A stretch of 64,000 bases of DNA from Njordibacter sp937773555 (GTDB lineage: Bacteria; Pseudomonadota; Gammaproteobacteria; Pseudomonadales; Balneatricaceae): positions 248,001 to 312,000 of the forward strand of contig NZ_CP159830.1 in assembly GCF_047730085.1 (NCBI RefSeq), in the 5' to 3' direction. Within the stretch, counting starts at the first letter, position 1. Every line of letters begins with the position of its first letter. This document shows positions 25,807-34,221 of the stretch, piece by piece. The notes under the pieces were generated by a model. That model had not been told where the DNA came from. It worked only from the letters and a program-made list of their open reading frames with translations, and searched no databases. The translations under genes and the position numbers were made by a program.

Positions 25807-26570
25807 TAGCCAGCAGTCCAACCGCCATCAACTTTTAGGGCGCTTGCAGTAACGAGTGCGGCTGCGTCGGAAGCCAGATACACCACTGCACCCATAATGT
25901 CTTGCACGGAACCAACCCGGTCCAACTTGATTTTGCTGTCAATCCAGGTTCGTTTTTCTGGGTCGGCAAATGTTGCTGCAGTAAGCTCTGTTAGCACGAA
26001 GGTTGGACAAATAGTGTTAACACGAATGCCTTGTTTGCCCCATTCAATAGCCATTGCTTTAGTAAAGCCTTCAACCGCATGTTTGGAAGCACAATATACA
26101 GCTCTTTCTTGACCGCCAATGAGTGCCATTTGACTAGAAATGTTAATTAAACTGCCTGGTTTGTTGTGGGCTAGTAAACCCTTCGCTACAGCCTGGGTAA
26201 GAAAATATGCGCCACGAACATTAATGTTCATTACTGCGTCAAAATCTGCTGGTTTTGTGTCAATGGCTACTCCATGGCGGGCCAACCCTGCGGAGTTGAC
26301 TAAGACATCAAATGGTCCGTGAGTGTTGACTAACTCACGGGTGTTCTCCACATCACCAACGTCCATTACTAATGCGCTAGCTTGCAAGCCTTCAGCCGCT
26401 AAAGCGCCTACTATCTCGTTGAGTTCAGTTTTACGCCTAGCTGCCAAAAGTACGTCGGCCCCGGCTCTAGCTAGGGCAACTGCACAGGCTGCGCCGATAC
26501 CAGAAGACGCCCCTGCAACCAGAGCTTTCTTTCCTGATAAACTAAAACTTGGTGATGTTGGCAAAATCAT
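25806..26570 (-). CDS. SDR-family NAD(P)-dependent oxidoreductase
   Basis: A classical short-chain dehydrogenase of about 254 residues. It has the cofactor motif VAGASSGIGAACAVALARAGA, the NNAG-equivalent VNSAGLARHG, catalytic Ser in INISSQMALIGG, and YCASKHAVEGF with Tyr and Lys. LAARR after the second strand hints at an NADP preference but is not decisive. The ATG at 26570 has GGAGAGG eight bases upstream; the reading frame is open further upstream to 26591. It lies between a SnoaL-like gene and lacI and probably oxidises a hydroxyl of the imported compound, alongside the HisD-like dehydrogenase. Confidence 0.92.
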   Translation of the reverse strand: MILPTSPSFSLSGKKALVAGASSGIGAACAVALARAGADVLLAARRKTELNEIVGALAAEGLQASALVMDVGDVENTRELVNTHGPFDVLVNSAGLARHGVAIDTKPADFDAVMNINVRGAYFLTQAVAKGLLAHNKPGSLINISSQMALIGGQERAVYCASKHAVEGFTKAMAIEWGKQGIRVNTICPTFVLTELTAATFADPEKRTWIDSKIKLDRVGSVQDIMGAVVYLASDAAALVTASALKVDGGWTAG

Positions 26571-26571
26571 A

Positions 26572-27621
26572 TTATGCCTCTCCAATATCATATTTAAGGC
26601 TGCTCATAGTGCGGGCTTTATTGAATTCACGCAAGCGAGCAAATACATCAATACCCACTTGATGGTAGAGGTCTAACAAATCAACTAATACCCAATTCTC
26701 CCGAATTAAAGTGCCATCCATACGCCAAAAATCGAGACTGCGTAGGCTAACTTCCTGCCCACTCGGAGCGATGCCCAACCAACCACCCAAGGTGATAGTT
26801 TGTTTCATGTTGGGCCAACCGGTGACCGCAGCGTAGTTTCCTTCACCAAAAAAGTGGAAATCTAAGTGATGGTCCTGGCTTCCCCGATCAGGCATAGCAT
26901 TTAAAAATGGAATTTGGTGCCAGTTCCGAAACCCTGCTATACCTCGTGATGAACCAATGCCTGATGGGCCATACCAATTCATGCGAGGGTGCCAAAACTT
27001 ATGGAGTTGCATTACTTCTGGGCCACCCTGTTTTGGGTGCAAAACCAGGTGACTTAACATATCAAGTACATGTTGAGCACTGGCTTCGCCTTGTCCCGGG
27101 AGTCGATCAATAATACACAAACCATCCTGAGTTGCTGGGCCTGGAATGAAGCCTTCCCAACCTAAGGAGGGTGATAAGGGCCATGCTTGCGCCTGCAGCA
27201 TTACTTCTGGAATGTCCCAAATGGCCTGTATTTCTACAATTTTTCCATGTTCAAAGCGGAAGAACTCGTGAAAGCGCATGTGGGTGATATGCCCCGTAGA
27301 AGGTATGTCTAGCCAAGGAGATATAAAAGTGCCTAAGTAGTGGCCTGCGCATCCCACCCATTCATTCCCCTGGGCGGTAGTACCAGACATCACGATTAAA
27401 TCACGTCGCTCAAGATCAGGCATCGCCAGCAAAAGTGGGGCATAACAGGTTTCATAAAAACCAGTAGGACCAATAATATCATTAAATGGAAAGCACAGAT
27501 GAGCTAGTGCATCATCGCCCATCAAATCTTGTAGCAGTGCTTTTACGTGATCGCCTTCAAAATCATGCATCGCTTTTAGCAGCGGCGTCAAAATTTCTTT
27601 ATTGTCCGCAGCATTAGGCAT
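26572..27621 (-). CDS. SnoaL-like (NTF2-fold) protein, two domains, copy 2
   Basis: A 349-residue tandem SnoaL-like protein. The C-terminal half has WYGPSGIGSS, an FWRMDG strand and the signature beginning at residue 308 (ENWV, then D, Q, G and D at the fixed spacing); the N-terminal half has the related WDIPEVMLQAQ. It is clearly paralogous to the 338-residue protein at 34222-35238. Aromatic-lined NTF2 pockets with Asp or His act as acid-base catalysts in characterised SnoaL enzymes. The ATG overlaps the HisD-like stop by one base (TAATG), so it is translationally coupled to the dehydrogenase. No function can be assigned. Confidence 0.8.
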   Translation of the reverse strand: MPNAADNKEILTPLLKAMHDFEGDHVKALLQDLMGDDALAHLCFPFNDIIGPTGFYETCYAPLLLAMPDLERRDLIVMSGTTAQGNEWVGCAGHYLGTFISPWLDIPSTGHITHMRFHEFFRFEHGKIVEIQAIWDIPEVMLQAQAWPLSPSLGWEGFIPGPATQDGLCIIDRLPGQGEASAQHVLDMLSHLVLHPKQGGPEVMQLHKFWHPRMNWYGPSGIGSSRGIAGFRNWHQIPFLNAMPDRGSQDHHLDFHFFGEGNYAAVTGWPNMKQTITLGGWLGIAPSGQEVSLRSLDFWRMDGTLIRENWVLVDLLDLYHQVGIDVFARLREFNKARTMSSLKYDIGEA

Positions 27622-28931
27622 TATTCGGCACCAGTGCCATAGGGGACATCTTTATTACCGTATCGACGCACACGTAAGTTGCACTGTTCGGCATGGCCAA
27701 CAAAGCCTTCAAGCATACACAAACGAGAGCCGTACTCGCCAATTAATGTAGCGGCTTCGTCAGTGGTTATTTTTTGATAACTATGAGTCTTTAGGTATTT
27801 TCCTACCCAAAGGCCACCAGTATAACGGCCAGCTTTTTTAGTAGGTAAAGTATGATTAGTGCCAATAACCTTGTCACCGTTGGACACGTTAGTGCGAGGG
27901 CCCAAAAATAAACCGCCATAACAAGTCATGTTTTCCAAGAACCAGTCGTCTCGATCGGTCATTACCTGTACATGCTCGTAGGCTTTGTCTTCAGACACTT
28001 GAAGCATTTCTTGGTGAGTGTCACAAAGAATTATTTCACCGTAATCGCGCCAGCTTACAGAAGCAGTGTCTGCAGTAGGGAGGATTTTTAGTAAGCGATC
28101 TATTTCCTTCATGGTGGCTTCTGCTAAAGAGCGACTAGTCGTCACTAACGCTGCTGGTGAGTCATAACCGTGCTCTGCCTGGCCGAGCAAATCTGTTGCA
28201 CACATCTCTGCATCAACTGTATTGTCTGCAATCACCATGGTTTCCGTGGGGCCTGCAAATAAATCAATACCTACGCGGCCAAATAGCTGCCGTTTTGCTT
28301 CTGCTACATAGGCGTTACCAGGGCCAACCAATAGGTGTACTGGCTCTATGGTTTCTGTACCGATAGCCATCGCACCCACAGCTTGAATGCCGCCTAAAAC
28401 ATAAATCTCGTGGGCGCCACCTAAGTACATTGCGGTGATTACGGCAGGATTGGGCTCGCCATTAAACGGGGGGGTGCAGGCAATAATTCTAGGCACACCT
28501 GCAACGCTGGCAGTAGCTACCGACATATGGGCAGAGGCCACCATGGGGAATTTACCACCGGGCACATAACAGCCTACCGATTGCACGGGAATGTGTTTGT
28601 GACCAAGGATCACACCGGGCATGGTTTCTACTTCAATATCCAACATTGAATCCCGCTGGGCTTGGGCAAAATTACGTACCTGTTTTTGGGCAAATTTGAT
28701 GTCTTCCATATCTCGCGCTGAGACCTTGGCCATAATGCGCTCAATGTCTTCCTGAGACAAACGAAAAGATGCAGGAGCGTAATTGTCAAATTTCTGAGCC
28801 AACTCCCGCACAGCATGGTCTCCTCTAGCGTCTATGTCAGCTAAAGTAGCTTCTACTACTGCCCTAGTGCGAGCATCATCTTGGGCTCTGTCAGCGGCTG
28901 GCTTGCTGCTTTTTAAATAGGTAATCGCCAT
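27621..28931 (-). CDS. Histidinol dehydrogenase-superfamily NAD-dependent polyol/sulfonate dehydrogenase (HpsN-like)
   Basis: A 436-residue HisD-superfamily enzyme. The zinc ligands of HisD are recognisable: Gln and His in LLGQAEHGYDSPA, Asp in NGDKVIGTNHTLPT, and His in LEGFVGHAEQCNLRV; the Glu-His catalytic pair appears as YEHVQV. HisD oxidises an alcohol to an acid in two NAD steps. The GTNHTLPTKKAGRYTGGLWVGK stretch and the absence of any other his gene suggest a catabolic paralogue. The best-known one is HpsN, which oxidises 2,3-dihydroxypropane-1-sulfonate to sulfolactate. The clade call is from memory, and other polyols are possible. It starts one base after the preceding SnoaL-like gene. 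Confidence 0.85.
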   Translation of the reverse strand: MAITYLKSSKPAADRAQDDARTRAVVEATLADIDARGDHAVRELAQKFDNYAPASFRLSQEDIERIMAKVSARDMEDIKFAQKQVRNFAQAQRDSMLDIEVETMPGVILGHKHIPVQSVGCYVPGGKFPMVASAHMSVATASVAGVPRIIACTPPFNGEPNPAVITAMYLGGAHEIYVLGGIQAVGAMAIGTETIEPVHLLVGPGNAYVAEAKRQLFGRVGIDLFAGPTETMVIADNTVDAEMCATDLLGQAEHGYDSPAALVTTSRSLAEATMKEIDRLLKILPTADTASVSWRDYGEIILCDTHQEMLQVSEDKAYEHVQVMTDRDDWFLENMTCYGGLFLGPRTNVSNGDKVIGTNHTLPTKKAGRYTGGLWVGKYLKTHSYQKITTDEAATLIGEYGSRLCMLEGFVGHAEQCNLRVRRYGNKDVPYGTGAE

Positions 28932-28932
28932 G

Positions 28933-29472
28933 TTACTTCCTCATCTCATCTGCTCGTGGGGAATTCTTTTCTCCCCGATCAAAAGCTTCCCAGCCTTCAC
29001 CATTAAAAACGTCTACGCCTAACTGAGATAATACGTGAGGAAAATCTACCATCACCCAGTTATCACAAATTTTTCCATCAACAACCTTCCAGAAGTCCAT
29101 GTAGCGAATCTCTACTTTTTTTTCAGTAGGCTCAACACCCATAAAAGTACCACTATGGATAGCCTCTTGACGACCAAATGCGGCGGCCCATTCACCCATA
29201 TACAAGCGTGCTTCATCAACACAAACTTTGTTAGAGAACGCAGCCTGAAAAGGCTGTTGCCAATGTGTTTGAAACTCCTTTAAACCCTGTTTGGTACCAC
29301 AGCCTTGGTTGCCCATCCAACGGAATGACTCACTAAAAAAATCACCAATATCAGCAATCCTATGATCATTTAGACCATCTACCATCGATTCGATCACTGC
29401 ACGTGTTGCTGCAGTTTTTGACATGTCGGTGTCACAGCTCAGTTGAGCTTGTTGTGGACGGTTACCTTTCAT
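28933..29472 (-). CDS. SnoaL-like (NTF2-fold) protein, single domain, copy 3
   Basis: A 179-residue single-domain SnoaL-like protein. It has FFSESFRWMGNQGCGTKQG, a YMDFWKVVDGKI strand and the signature starting at residue 137 (DNWV, then D, H, Q, G and D at the same spacing as its three relatives). GAGG precedes the ATG at 29472; an alternative ATG at 29424 would shorten the start. It is sandwiched between the ABC ATPase gene and the HisD-like dehydrogenase with almost no spacing, so it is presumably expressed with them. A substrate-handling or isomerase role is inference only. Confidence 0.8.
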   Translation of the reverse strand: MKGNRPQQAQLSCDTDMSKTAATRAVIESMVDGLNDHRIADIGDFFSESFRWMGNQGCGTKQGLKEFQTHWQQPFQAAFSNKVCVDEARLYMGEWAAAFGRQEAIHSGTFMGVEPTEKKVEIRYMDFWKVVDGKICDNWVMVDFPHVLSQLGVDVFNGEGWEAFDRGEKNSPRADEMRK

Positions 29473-29484
29473 TCTTGCCTCGCT

Positions 29485-30531
29485 TTATAGTCTTTGCCCA
29501 CTTTGCGCATCAAATAGATGGCATAAGCTAGCTGTAATGGTGGCACTAAAGTTAGAACCGATGTTTACGCGATAATCTTTCCCTGCCTTTATTGAGACTA
29601 AACCATCACCTACCCGAGCGGTGACCATAGTAGAATCTCCCAGCAGCTCCAAGGAAAATACCTGTAGGTTTAATTCTGCTTCGACAGCAGTAACGTCGGC
29701 ATCTTCAGCACGAAAACCTAACGTCACAGGGCCGTCTGGCCTGCCATCAAATCCAGGTACCGTCATGTCTTTCGTCTTAAAAATACCTCCTTCAAGATGA
29801 CCACTTACCAAATTCATAGCTGGAGAGCCAATAAAGCTGGCGACAAACGTGTTAGCAGGATTGTCGTAGATGTCTGTCGGCGTTCCTACCTGTTGAACTA
29901 CCCCTTTACTCATCACAACTACACGGTCTGCCAGGGTCATAGCTTCTATTTGATCGTGGGTAACGTAAATTGTGGTTACCTGCAGCTCATGGGATAGATT
30001 TTTTATTTGAGCTCGTGTCGATACGCGCAATTTGGCATCTAAATTAGATAAAGGCTCATCCATTAAAAACACTTTGGGCTTGCGCACTATGGCTCTTGCC
30101 AGGGCTACACGCTGGCGCTGTCCACCAGATAGTTCGGCTGGCTTTCTGTGTAAAAAATCCTCCAGCTCCACCATGGCAGCGGCCTTCATCACTCGATCGT
30201 GATGATCCGTATTCGGAACTTTGCGTACTTTTAATGGAAATCGTATATTTTCATAGACGTTCATGTTCGGGTACAGGGCGTAGCTTTGAAAAACCATTGC
30301 CACATCACGATCCTTGGGGTCGAGGCCATTGACGACCTCCCCATCTATGATGATCTCACCTTCGGTCACCTCTTCTAGTCCTGCGATCATGCGCATGGTT
30401 GTAGTTTTGCCACAGCCAGAGGGACCAAGAAGGACTAAAAATTCTTTATCTGCAATGGTTAAATCAAAGTTATCGACGCCCACGAAGTCGCCCCAGCGCT
30501 TGCCAATATTACGGAGCTTTATTTCTGCCAT
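29485..30531 (-). CDS. CUT1-type ABC transporter ATP-binding protein (UgpC/MsmK-like)
   Basis: A 348-residue sugar-import ATPase. Walker A is LLGPSGCGKTTTMRMIAGLE, the Q-loop VFQSYALYPNMNVYENI, signature LSGGQRQRVALARAI, Walker B VFLMDEPLSNLDAKLR and the switch His in YVTHDQIEAMTLADR. A C-terminal TOBE/MOI regulatory domain follows (LGFRAEDADVTAV). It is the first gene of the minus-strand operon, divergent from the binding protein and permease genes at 30924-34210, with which it must form a complete importer. CUT1 systems import polyols, oligosaccharides, glycerol-3-phosphate and similar compounds. Confidence 0.94.
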   Translation of the reverse strand: MAEIKLRNIGKRWGDFVGVDNFDLTIADKEFLVLLGPSGCGKTTTMRMIAGLEEVTEGEIIIDGEVVNGLDPKDRDVAMVFQSYALYPNMNVYENIRFPLKVRKVPNTDHHDRVMKAAAMVELEDFLHRKPAELSGGQRQRVALARAIVRKPKVFLMDEPLSNLDAKLRVSTRAQIKNLSHELQVTTIYVTHDQIEAMTLADRVVVMSKGVVQQVGTPTDIYDNPANTFVASFIGSPAMNLVSGHLEGGIFKTKDMTVPGFDGRPDGPVTLGFRAEDADVTAVEAELNLQVFSLELLGDSTMVTARVGDGLVSIKAGKDYRVNIGSNFSATITASLCHLFDAQSGQRL

Positions 30532-30923
30532 ATGTCTGCCACAGTGGTTGAGTCTGAAAATCTAAAATAGATACGTATGCAAAAATTATCAGATTTTATT
30601 CATTAAGGCAATAGCTAGGATGTAAGAATAGCTAATTAAATGAGTATATATAAGCATTTTATCGTAATGACAATAGATCATTTAAAAATAAATCTGAAAC
30701 CATTATTTATTTAATTCATTAATAACAATTAGTTATGTATAATTATCAATGTTGTTAAGTGGTTTGAGATTTAAATAGTTGCTAATCTCTGTCAAAACAT
30801 AGTAGAATTTTGGTTACGCATGCAATCCATCTCCAATGTTATTATATGATGTGGATCAAATACGTATATAAAACAAGGCCACGCTGGTCTCACATTAATA
30901 AATTCAAAGAGGACGCGTTCATC
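30532..30923. promoter_or_regulatory. Divergent promoter region of the ABC/catabolic cluster
   Basis: A very AT-rich 390-base gap between divergent starts. It contains ATACGTATGCAA at 30571-30582 and the near-identical TTACGCATGCAA at 30814-30825 (10 of 12 bases), plus a further ATACGTAT palindrome at 30860-30867. All have a central CG, as expected for LacI-family operators, and two sit close to the respective start codons. A TATAAT at 30738-30743 could be a plus-strand -10 box, though its -35 is poor. Confidence 0.55.
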
Positions 30924-32171
30924 ATGAGCACAATAAAAACGATAGCTCTCACCGCAACTGCTGCTGCAATTTTATCCAGCTCCGCCGCTTTTGCAGAATG
31001 TGGCATAGAAGGCAATGCCAACGTGAGTATAATGGGTAACGATTTCCCTGCATTACATGCTGTGTTTTCTGCAGCTGAGCAATGCGCAGGCAATGGTGTT
31101 ACCGTGACTAAAAATCACAACAAAGATTACAAAGACCTGATGGTGCCGGCCCTAACAGCTAATCCAGCTGAGTATACAGCCTTAACTGTATCAAATGGCA
31201 CTCTGGTTACCCTCATGAATGATGGTTTGGTTCGCTCACTGGATGATCTTGTAGCCAAGCACGGTTCAAGCTTAAATAAATCACAGTTGGTGACAGTTAA
31301 TGGGAAAGTAATGGCAGTAGCCTTTATGGCCAACGCTCAGCACCTATTTTACCGCTCCGACATCCTAAGCCAAGTTGGCATGAGTGCAGATGAAGTTCAA
31401 ACCTATGAACAGGTCTTAACTGCTGCTCAACGAATCCGTGATGCTGGCATTATGGAGTACCCTGTTGCATTGAATACCAAGGCCGGTTGGAACTTAGGTG
31501 AAGAGTTTGTCAACATGTATCTTGGTACTGGTGCAGATATGTTTGTACCTGGGACAGCTCAGGTGAGCATTAATAACGAGCATGGTATTGCTACCTTAAA
31601 CATGCTGCAAAGCCTGGTTAGCTACTCACATCCTGACTACCTAACATTTGACTCCAATGCGACTCAAGCAATGTGGGAAGGCGGTAAGCTTGCTCTTGCT
31701 ACTATGTGGGGTTCTCGAACAGCAGGTGTGCTAGATGATGAAGGATCTACTCAACAAGTTGTCATGAACACTGACTTTGCAGCAGCCCCAAGCTTTAATG
31801 GTGGTAGCATTCCAGCCTCGTCTCTATGGTGGGATGGCTTCGTTATAGCCAAGAACGTTTCTGATGCAGATGCCGAAGCTAGCTTTATTGCTATGATGAA
31901 TGGTACTTCTACTGAAATGGTACAAGCGAATAATGACGCAGCTACTTGGTTGATCGAAGGCTATGTGCCTAGTAAAGCAGCTTCAGGTGTAACTTCTACA
32001 GCGATGAATGGCGCTGCACCTTATCCAATGTATCCATTTATGGGCGCCTTGCATAGCGCTGCAGGTTCAGAACTATCTGACTTTTTACAAGGTGGTGAGA
32101 GCGCAGAGCAAGCATTAGCTGACATGGAAGCAGCTTACAATGTTGCTGCCAAAGAGAAAGGTTTTCTATAA
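30924..32171 (+). CDS. ABC transporter extracellular solute-binding protein (family 1)
   Basis: A binding protein of about 415 residues with a clear Sec signal peptide: MSTIKTIALTATAAAIL... ending AFA before ECGIEG, a likely signal peptidase I site. The mature protein is of the carbohydrate-binding family 1 type (NGKVMAVAFMANAQHLFYRSDIL, NTKAGWNLGEEFVNMYL, MWEGGKLALATMWGSR). The frame extends to 30810, but the ATG at 30924, with GAGGA ten bases upstream, places the signal peptide at the N-terminus. It captures the substrate in the periplasm for the two permeases downstream. Cysteines near the mature N-terminus and in AAEQCAG may form a disulfide. Confidence 0.93.
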   Translation: MSTIKTIALTATAAAILSSSAAFAECGIEGNANVSIMGNDFPALHAVFSAAEQCAGNGVTVTKNHNKDYKDLMVPALTANPAEYTALTVSNGTLVTLMNDGLVRSLDDLVAKHGSSLNKSQLVTVNGKVMAVAFMANAQHLFYRSDILSQVGMSADEVQTYEQVLTAAQRIRDAGIMEYPVALNTKAGWNLGEEFVNMYLGTGADMFVPGTAQVSINNEHGIATLNMLQSLVSYSHPDYLTFDSNATQAMWEGGKLALATMWGSRTAGVLDDEGSTQQVVMNTDFAAAPSFNGGSIPASSLWWDGFVIAKNVSDADAEASFIAMMNGTSTEMVQANNDAATWLIEGYVPSKAASGVTSTAMNGAAPYPMYPFMGALHSAAGSELSDFLQGGESAEQALADMEAAYNVAAKEKGFL

Positions 32172-32192
32172 AACCTACTGACTCTAGTTAGT

Positions 32193-32231
32193 AAAGGGGG
32201 CAAGGCTAATTAGCCTGTGCCCCTTTCTTTT
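32193..32231 (+). terminator. Strong hairpin between binding-protein and permease genes
   Basis: AAAGGGGGCA pairs with TGCCCCTTT (one bulge) around an inner perfect palindrome AGGCTAATTAGCCT, followed by CTTTTG. It lies between the solute-binding protein gene and the first permease. It probably works as a partial terminator or mRNA-stabilising element, giving more binding protein than permease. Confidence 0.7.
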
Positions 32232-32278
32232 GAATAGTTATTTTGCCCAAGCCTTTTGTATAAACGGAAATTACTTAC

Positions 32279-33307
32279 ATGCCTCATCGTACATTTTTTT
32301 GGTTTATTATTCCGTCGTTAACGGCCATGATTTTGTTTATCGCCTTTCCGGTAATCTCTGTAATAACCCAGTCTTTGCACGTAGAGCATGAGAAAGTTCT
32401 TGTTAGCTCTGAAAGCTGTGGGCCATTTGGCTGCAAACAAGTCACTGTTATTGATGTGGAGGCTACCGCGCAGCTTAGGACAGATCAACCACTAGGGCAG
32501 TTCAGTGGTTTTGATAATTATACAAATCGCAATCATCTTGCTTTTGACGAGATAAGCTTGGCTTGGAGCAATAGTGAAAATATGAGTATGTTTTTTAATA
32601 AACTGCTCAACCTTCCCTTTTATAAAGCACTAGCATTTACGTTAACCTACACGTTCGTGGTGACTCCTTTTGTTATTGTATTGGGTCTTGCTATAGCCCT
32701 AGGCGTAAATGCACTGCCTAAATTTGCTAAAGGCCCTACTATTTTTGTCTCCCTTTTGCCAATGATTGTGACACCGTTGATTGGCTCGTTAATTTTGTTT
32801 TGGATGATTGATGGAGAGGGCGTTATTGGTGCTTCAATACAATCCCTTTTTAACGACCCTAACTTATCTTTAAAAGCGTCACCTGCACTCACGTGGATGA
32901 TGCTCATAGTTTATGGTATCTGGCATTCGGCGCCGTTTTCTTTTATCGTTTTCTATGCTGGGCTGCAAACAGTTCCAACGGATACTCTGGAAGCGGCAAC
33001 CATAGATGGAGCCAACCGCTGGCAACGTATTCGTTATGTCGTGGTGCCCTACATGAAACCATTGGTTGTGTTCATTACCTTAATGCAGTTGATGGACAAT
33101 TTCCGGGTGCTTGAGCCGATTGTTAGCTTTGCGTCAGAGGCTAGTGCGACGTCATTAAGCTGGATCATATACAAAGATTTAACATCTGATACTCAATTAT
33201 TTGGCTCAGCTGCAGCAACCTCTATGCTCACTATTGTTGGTGTTGCTATTTTATTGTTACCCGTGCTCTTTCGTACTTGGCGTGATTTTAGCCGCACAGC
33301 ACATTAA
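32279..33307 (+). CDS. CUT1-type ABC transporter permease (MalF/UgpA-like)
   Basis: A 342-residue inner-membrane permease with about six hydrophobic helices. The cytoplasmic EAA loop that contacts the ATPase is EAATIDGANRWQRIRYVVVP. Between helix 1 (residues about 8-30) and helix 2 (about 115) is an unusually long periplasmic segment of some 75 residues with a CGPFGC pair (Cys47 and Cys52) that could form a disulfide. It is the partner of the following permease and the ATPase at 29485-30531. The substrate is not identifiable from the sequence. Confidence 0.92.
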   Translation: MPHRTFFWFIIPSLTAMILFIAFPVISVITQSLHVEHEKVLVSSESCGPFGCKQVTVIDVEATAQLRTDQPLGQFSGFDNYTNRNHLAFDEISLAWSNSENMSMFFNKLLNLPFYKALAFTLTYTFVVTPFVIVLGLAIALGVNALPKFAKGPTIFVSLLPMIVTPLIGSLILFWMIDGEGVIGASIQSLFNDPNLSLKASPALTWMMLIVYGIWHSAPFSFIVFYAGLQTVPTDTLEAATIDGANRWQRIRYVVVPYMKPLVVFITLMQLMDNFRVLEPIVSFASEASATSLSWIIYKDLTSDTQLFGSAAATSMLTIVGVAILLLPVLFRTWRDFSRTAH

Positions 33308-33328
33308 AGCTTAAGTAAGGAGCACATC

Positions 33329-34210
33329 ATGTCAAACCCAGCGCAACGTCGCTCTACTAGTCTAGCTATTATTTCAACAGGATTCGTTGTTCTGTGGATT
33401 ATGGTTGCTGCATCACCGTTTTTATGGACCCTTTGGGGCTCCTTTAAAGTGCAAGGGGATTTCTTTTCTAAAGCAGATTGGACTAATGCGCTTTATGGTG
33501 TGCGAACCATGATTGAAACAGGTGATTTTTTTACCACCAATGGGTATTACGGCGCATGGGTAGAACATGGATTTGGTGAATCTGTTATCAATACCGCCAT
33601 TGTTGTAGTCTCTACAGTTATTATTTCTCTTACCTTGGGCACTTTGGGAGGGTACGCCCTAGCTCGATCTGGATTTAAATACTCTTTCTGGATCCTTATG
33701 CTGGCTTTAGTGTTTCGAGCAATGCCTCACATTACTCTTGTGTCAGGTTATCTTTTACCTTTCTTTGAGTGGAATGTTTGGGGTTATTTACCTACTTCAA
33801 TTATAGTTTTGGTGGCCATTAACCAGCCCTTTACCTTGTGGATGCTGCACTCATTCTTTCTAAATATCCCCAAAGACCTTGACGAAAGTGCCATGGTAGA
33901 CGGTTGCACCCGCTTTCAAGCATTCCGGCACGTTATAATACCAGTCATGTGGCCAGGGGTGATTACTACAGGGCTGTTTAGCTTTTTATTGGCTTACAAC
34001 GACTTTGCCGTAACTGCGTCTTTGTTGAGCCAAGATAACCAAACGATGATACCAAAAATTGCAAGCTTTTTAGGAACTACTCAAGTAGAAGGTAATGTGA
34101 TGTTTGCAGTAGCTGCAGTAGTATCAGCGATGATTCCATTATTTATTTTGGTCATGTTCTTTCAGCGTCAAATTGTATCCGGTTTAACTACTGGTGCAGT
34201 CAAAGGATAA
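33329..34210 (+). CDS. CUT1-type ABC transporter permease (MalG/UgpE-like)
   Basis: A 293-residue second permease. Six helices are apparent, and the EAA loop reads DESAMVDGCTRFQAFRHVIIP, near residue 190. The loop between helices 1 and 2 includes a tyrosine- and glycine-rich stretch (TTNGYYGAWVEHGFGES). An AAGGAG ribosome binding site precedes the ATG. It is 21 bases after the first permease and 11 bases before a SnoaL-like gene, showing that the last protein of this transcript is tied to transport or first-step metabolism. Confidence 0.93.
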   Translation: MSNPAQRRSTSLAIISTGFVVLWIMVAASPFLWTLWGSFKVQGDFFSKADWTNALYGVRTMIETGDFFTTNGYYGAWVEHGFGESVINTAIVVVSTVIISLTLGTLGGYALARSGFKYSFWILMLALVFRAMPHITLVSGYLLPFFEWNVWGYLPTSIIVLVAINQPFTLWMLHSFFLNIPKDLDESAMVDGCTRFQAFRHVIIPVMWPGVITTGLFSFLLAYNDFAVTASLLSQDNQTMIPKIASFLGTTQVEGNVMFAVAAVVSAMIPLFILVMFFQRQIVSGLTTGAVKG

Positions 34211-34221
34211 ATTAATTAAAT

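Noticed and set aside
27621..28931. Biosynthetic histidinol dehydrogenase hisD
   Set aside because: No other his gene is near, and the operon is catabolic with an importer; a biosynthetic role cannot be excluded formally but is disfavoured.
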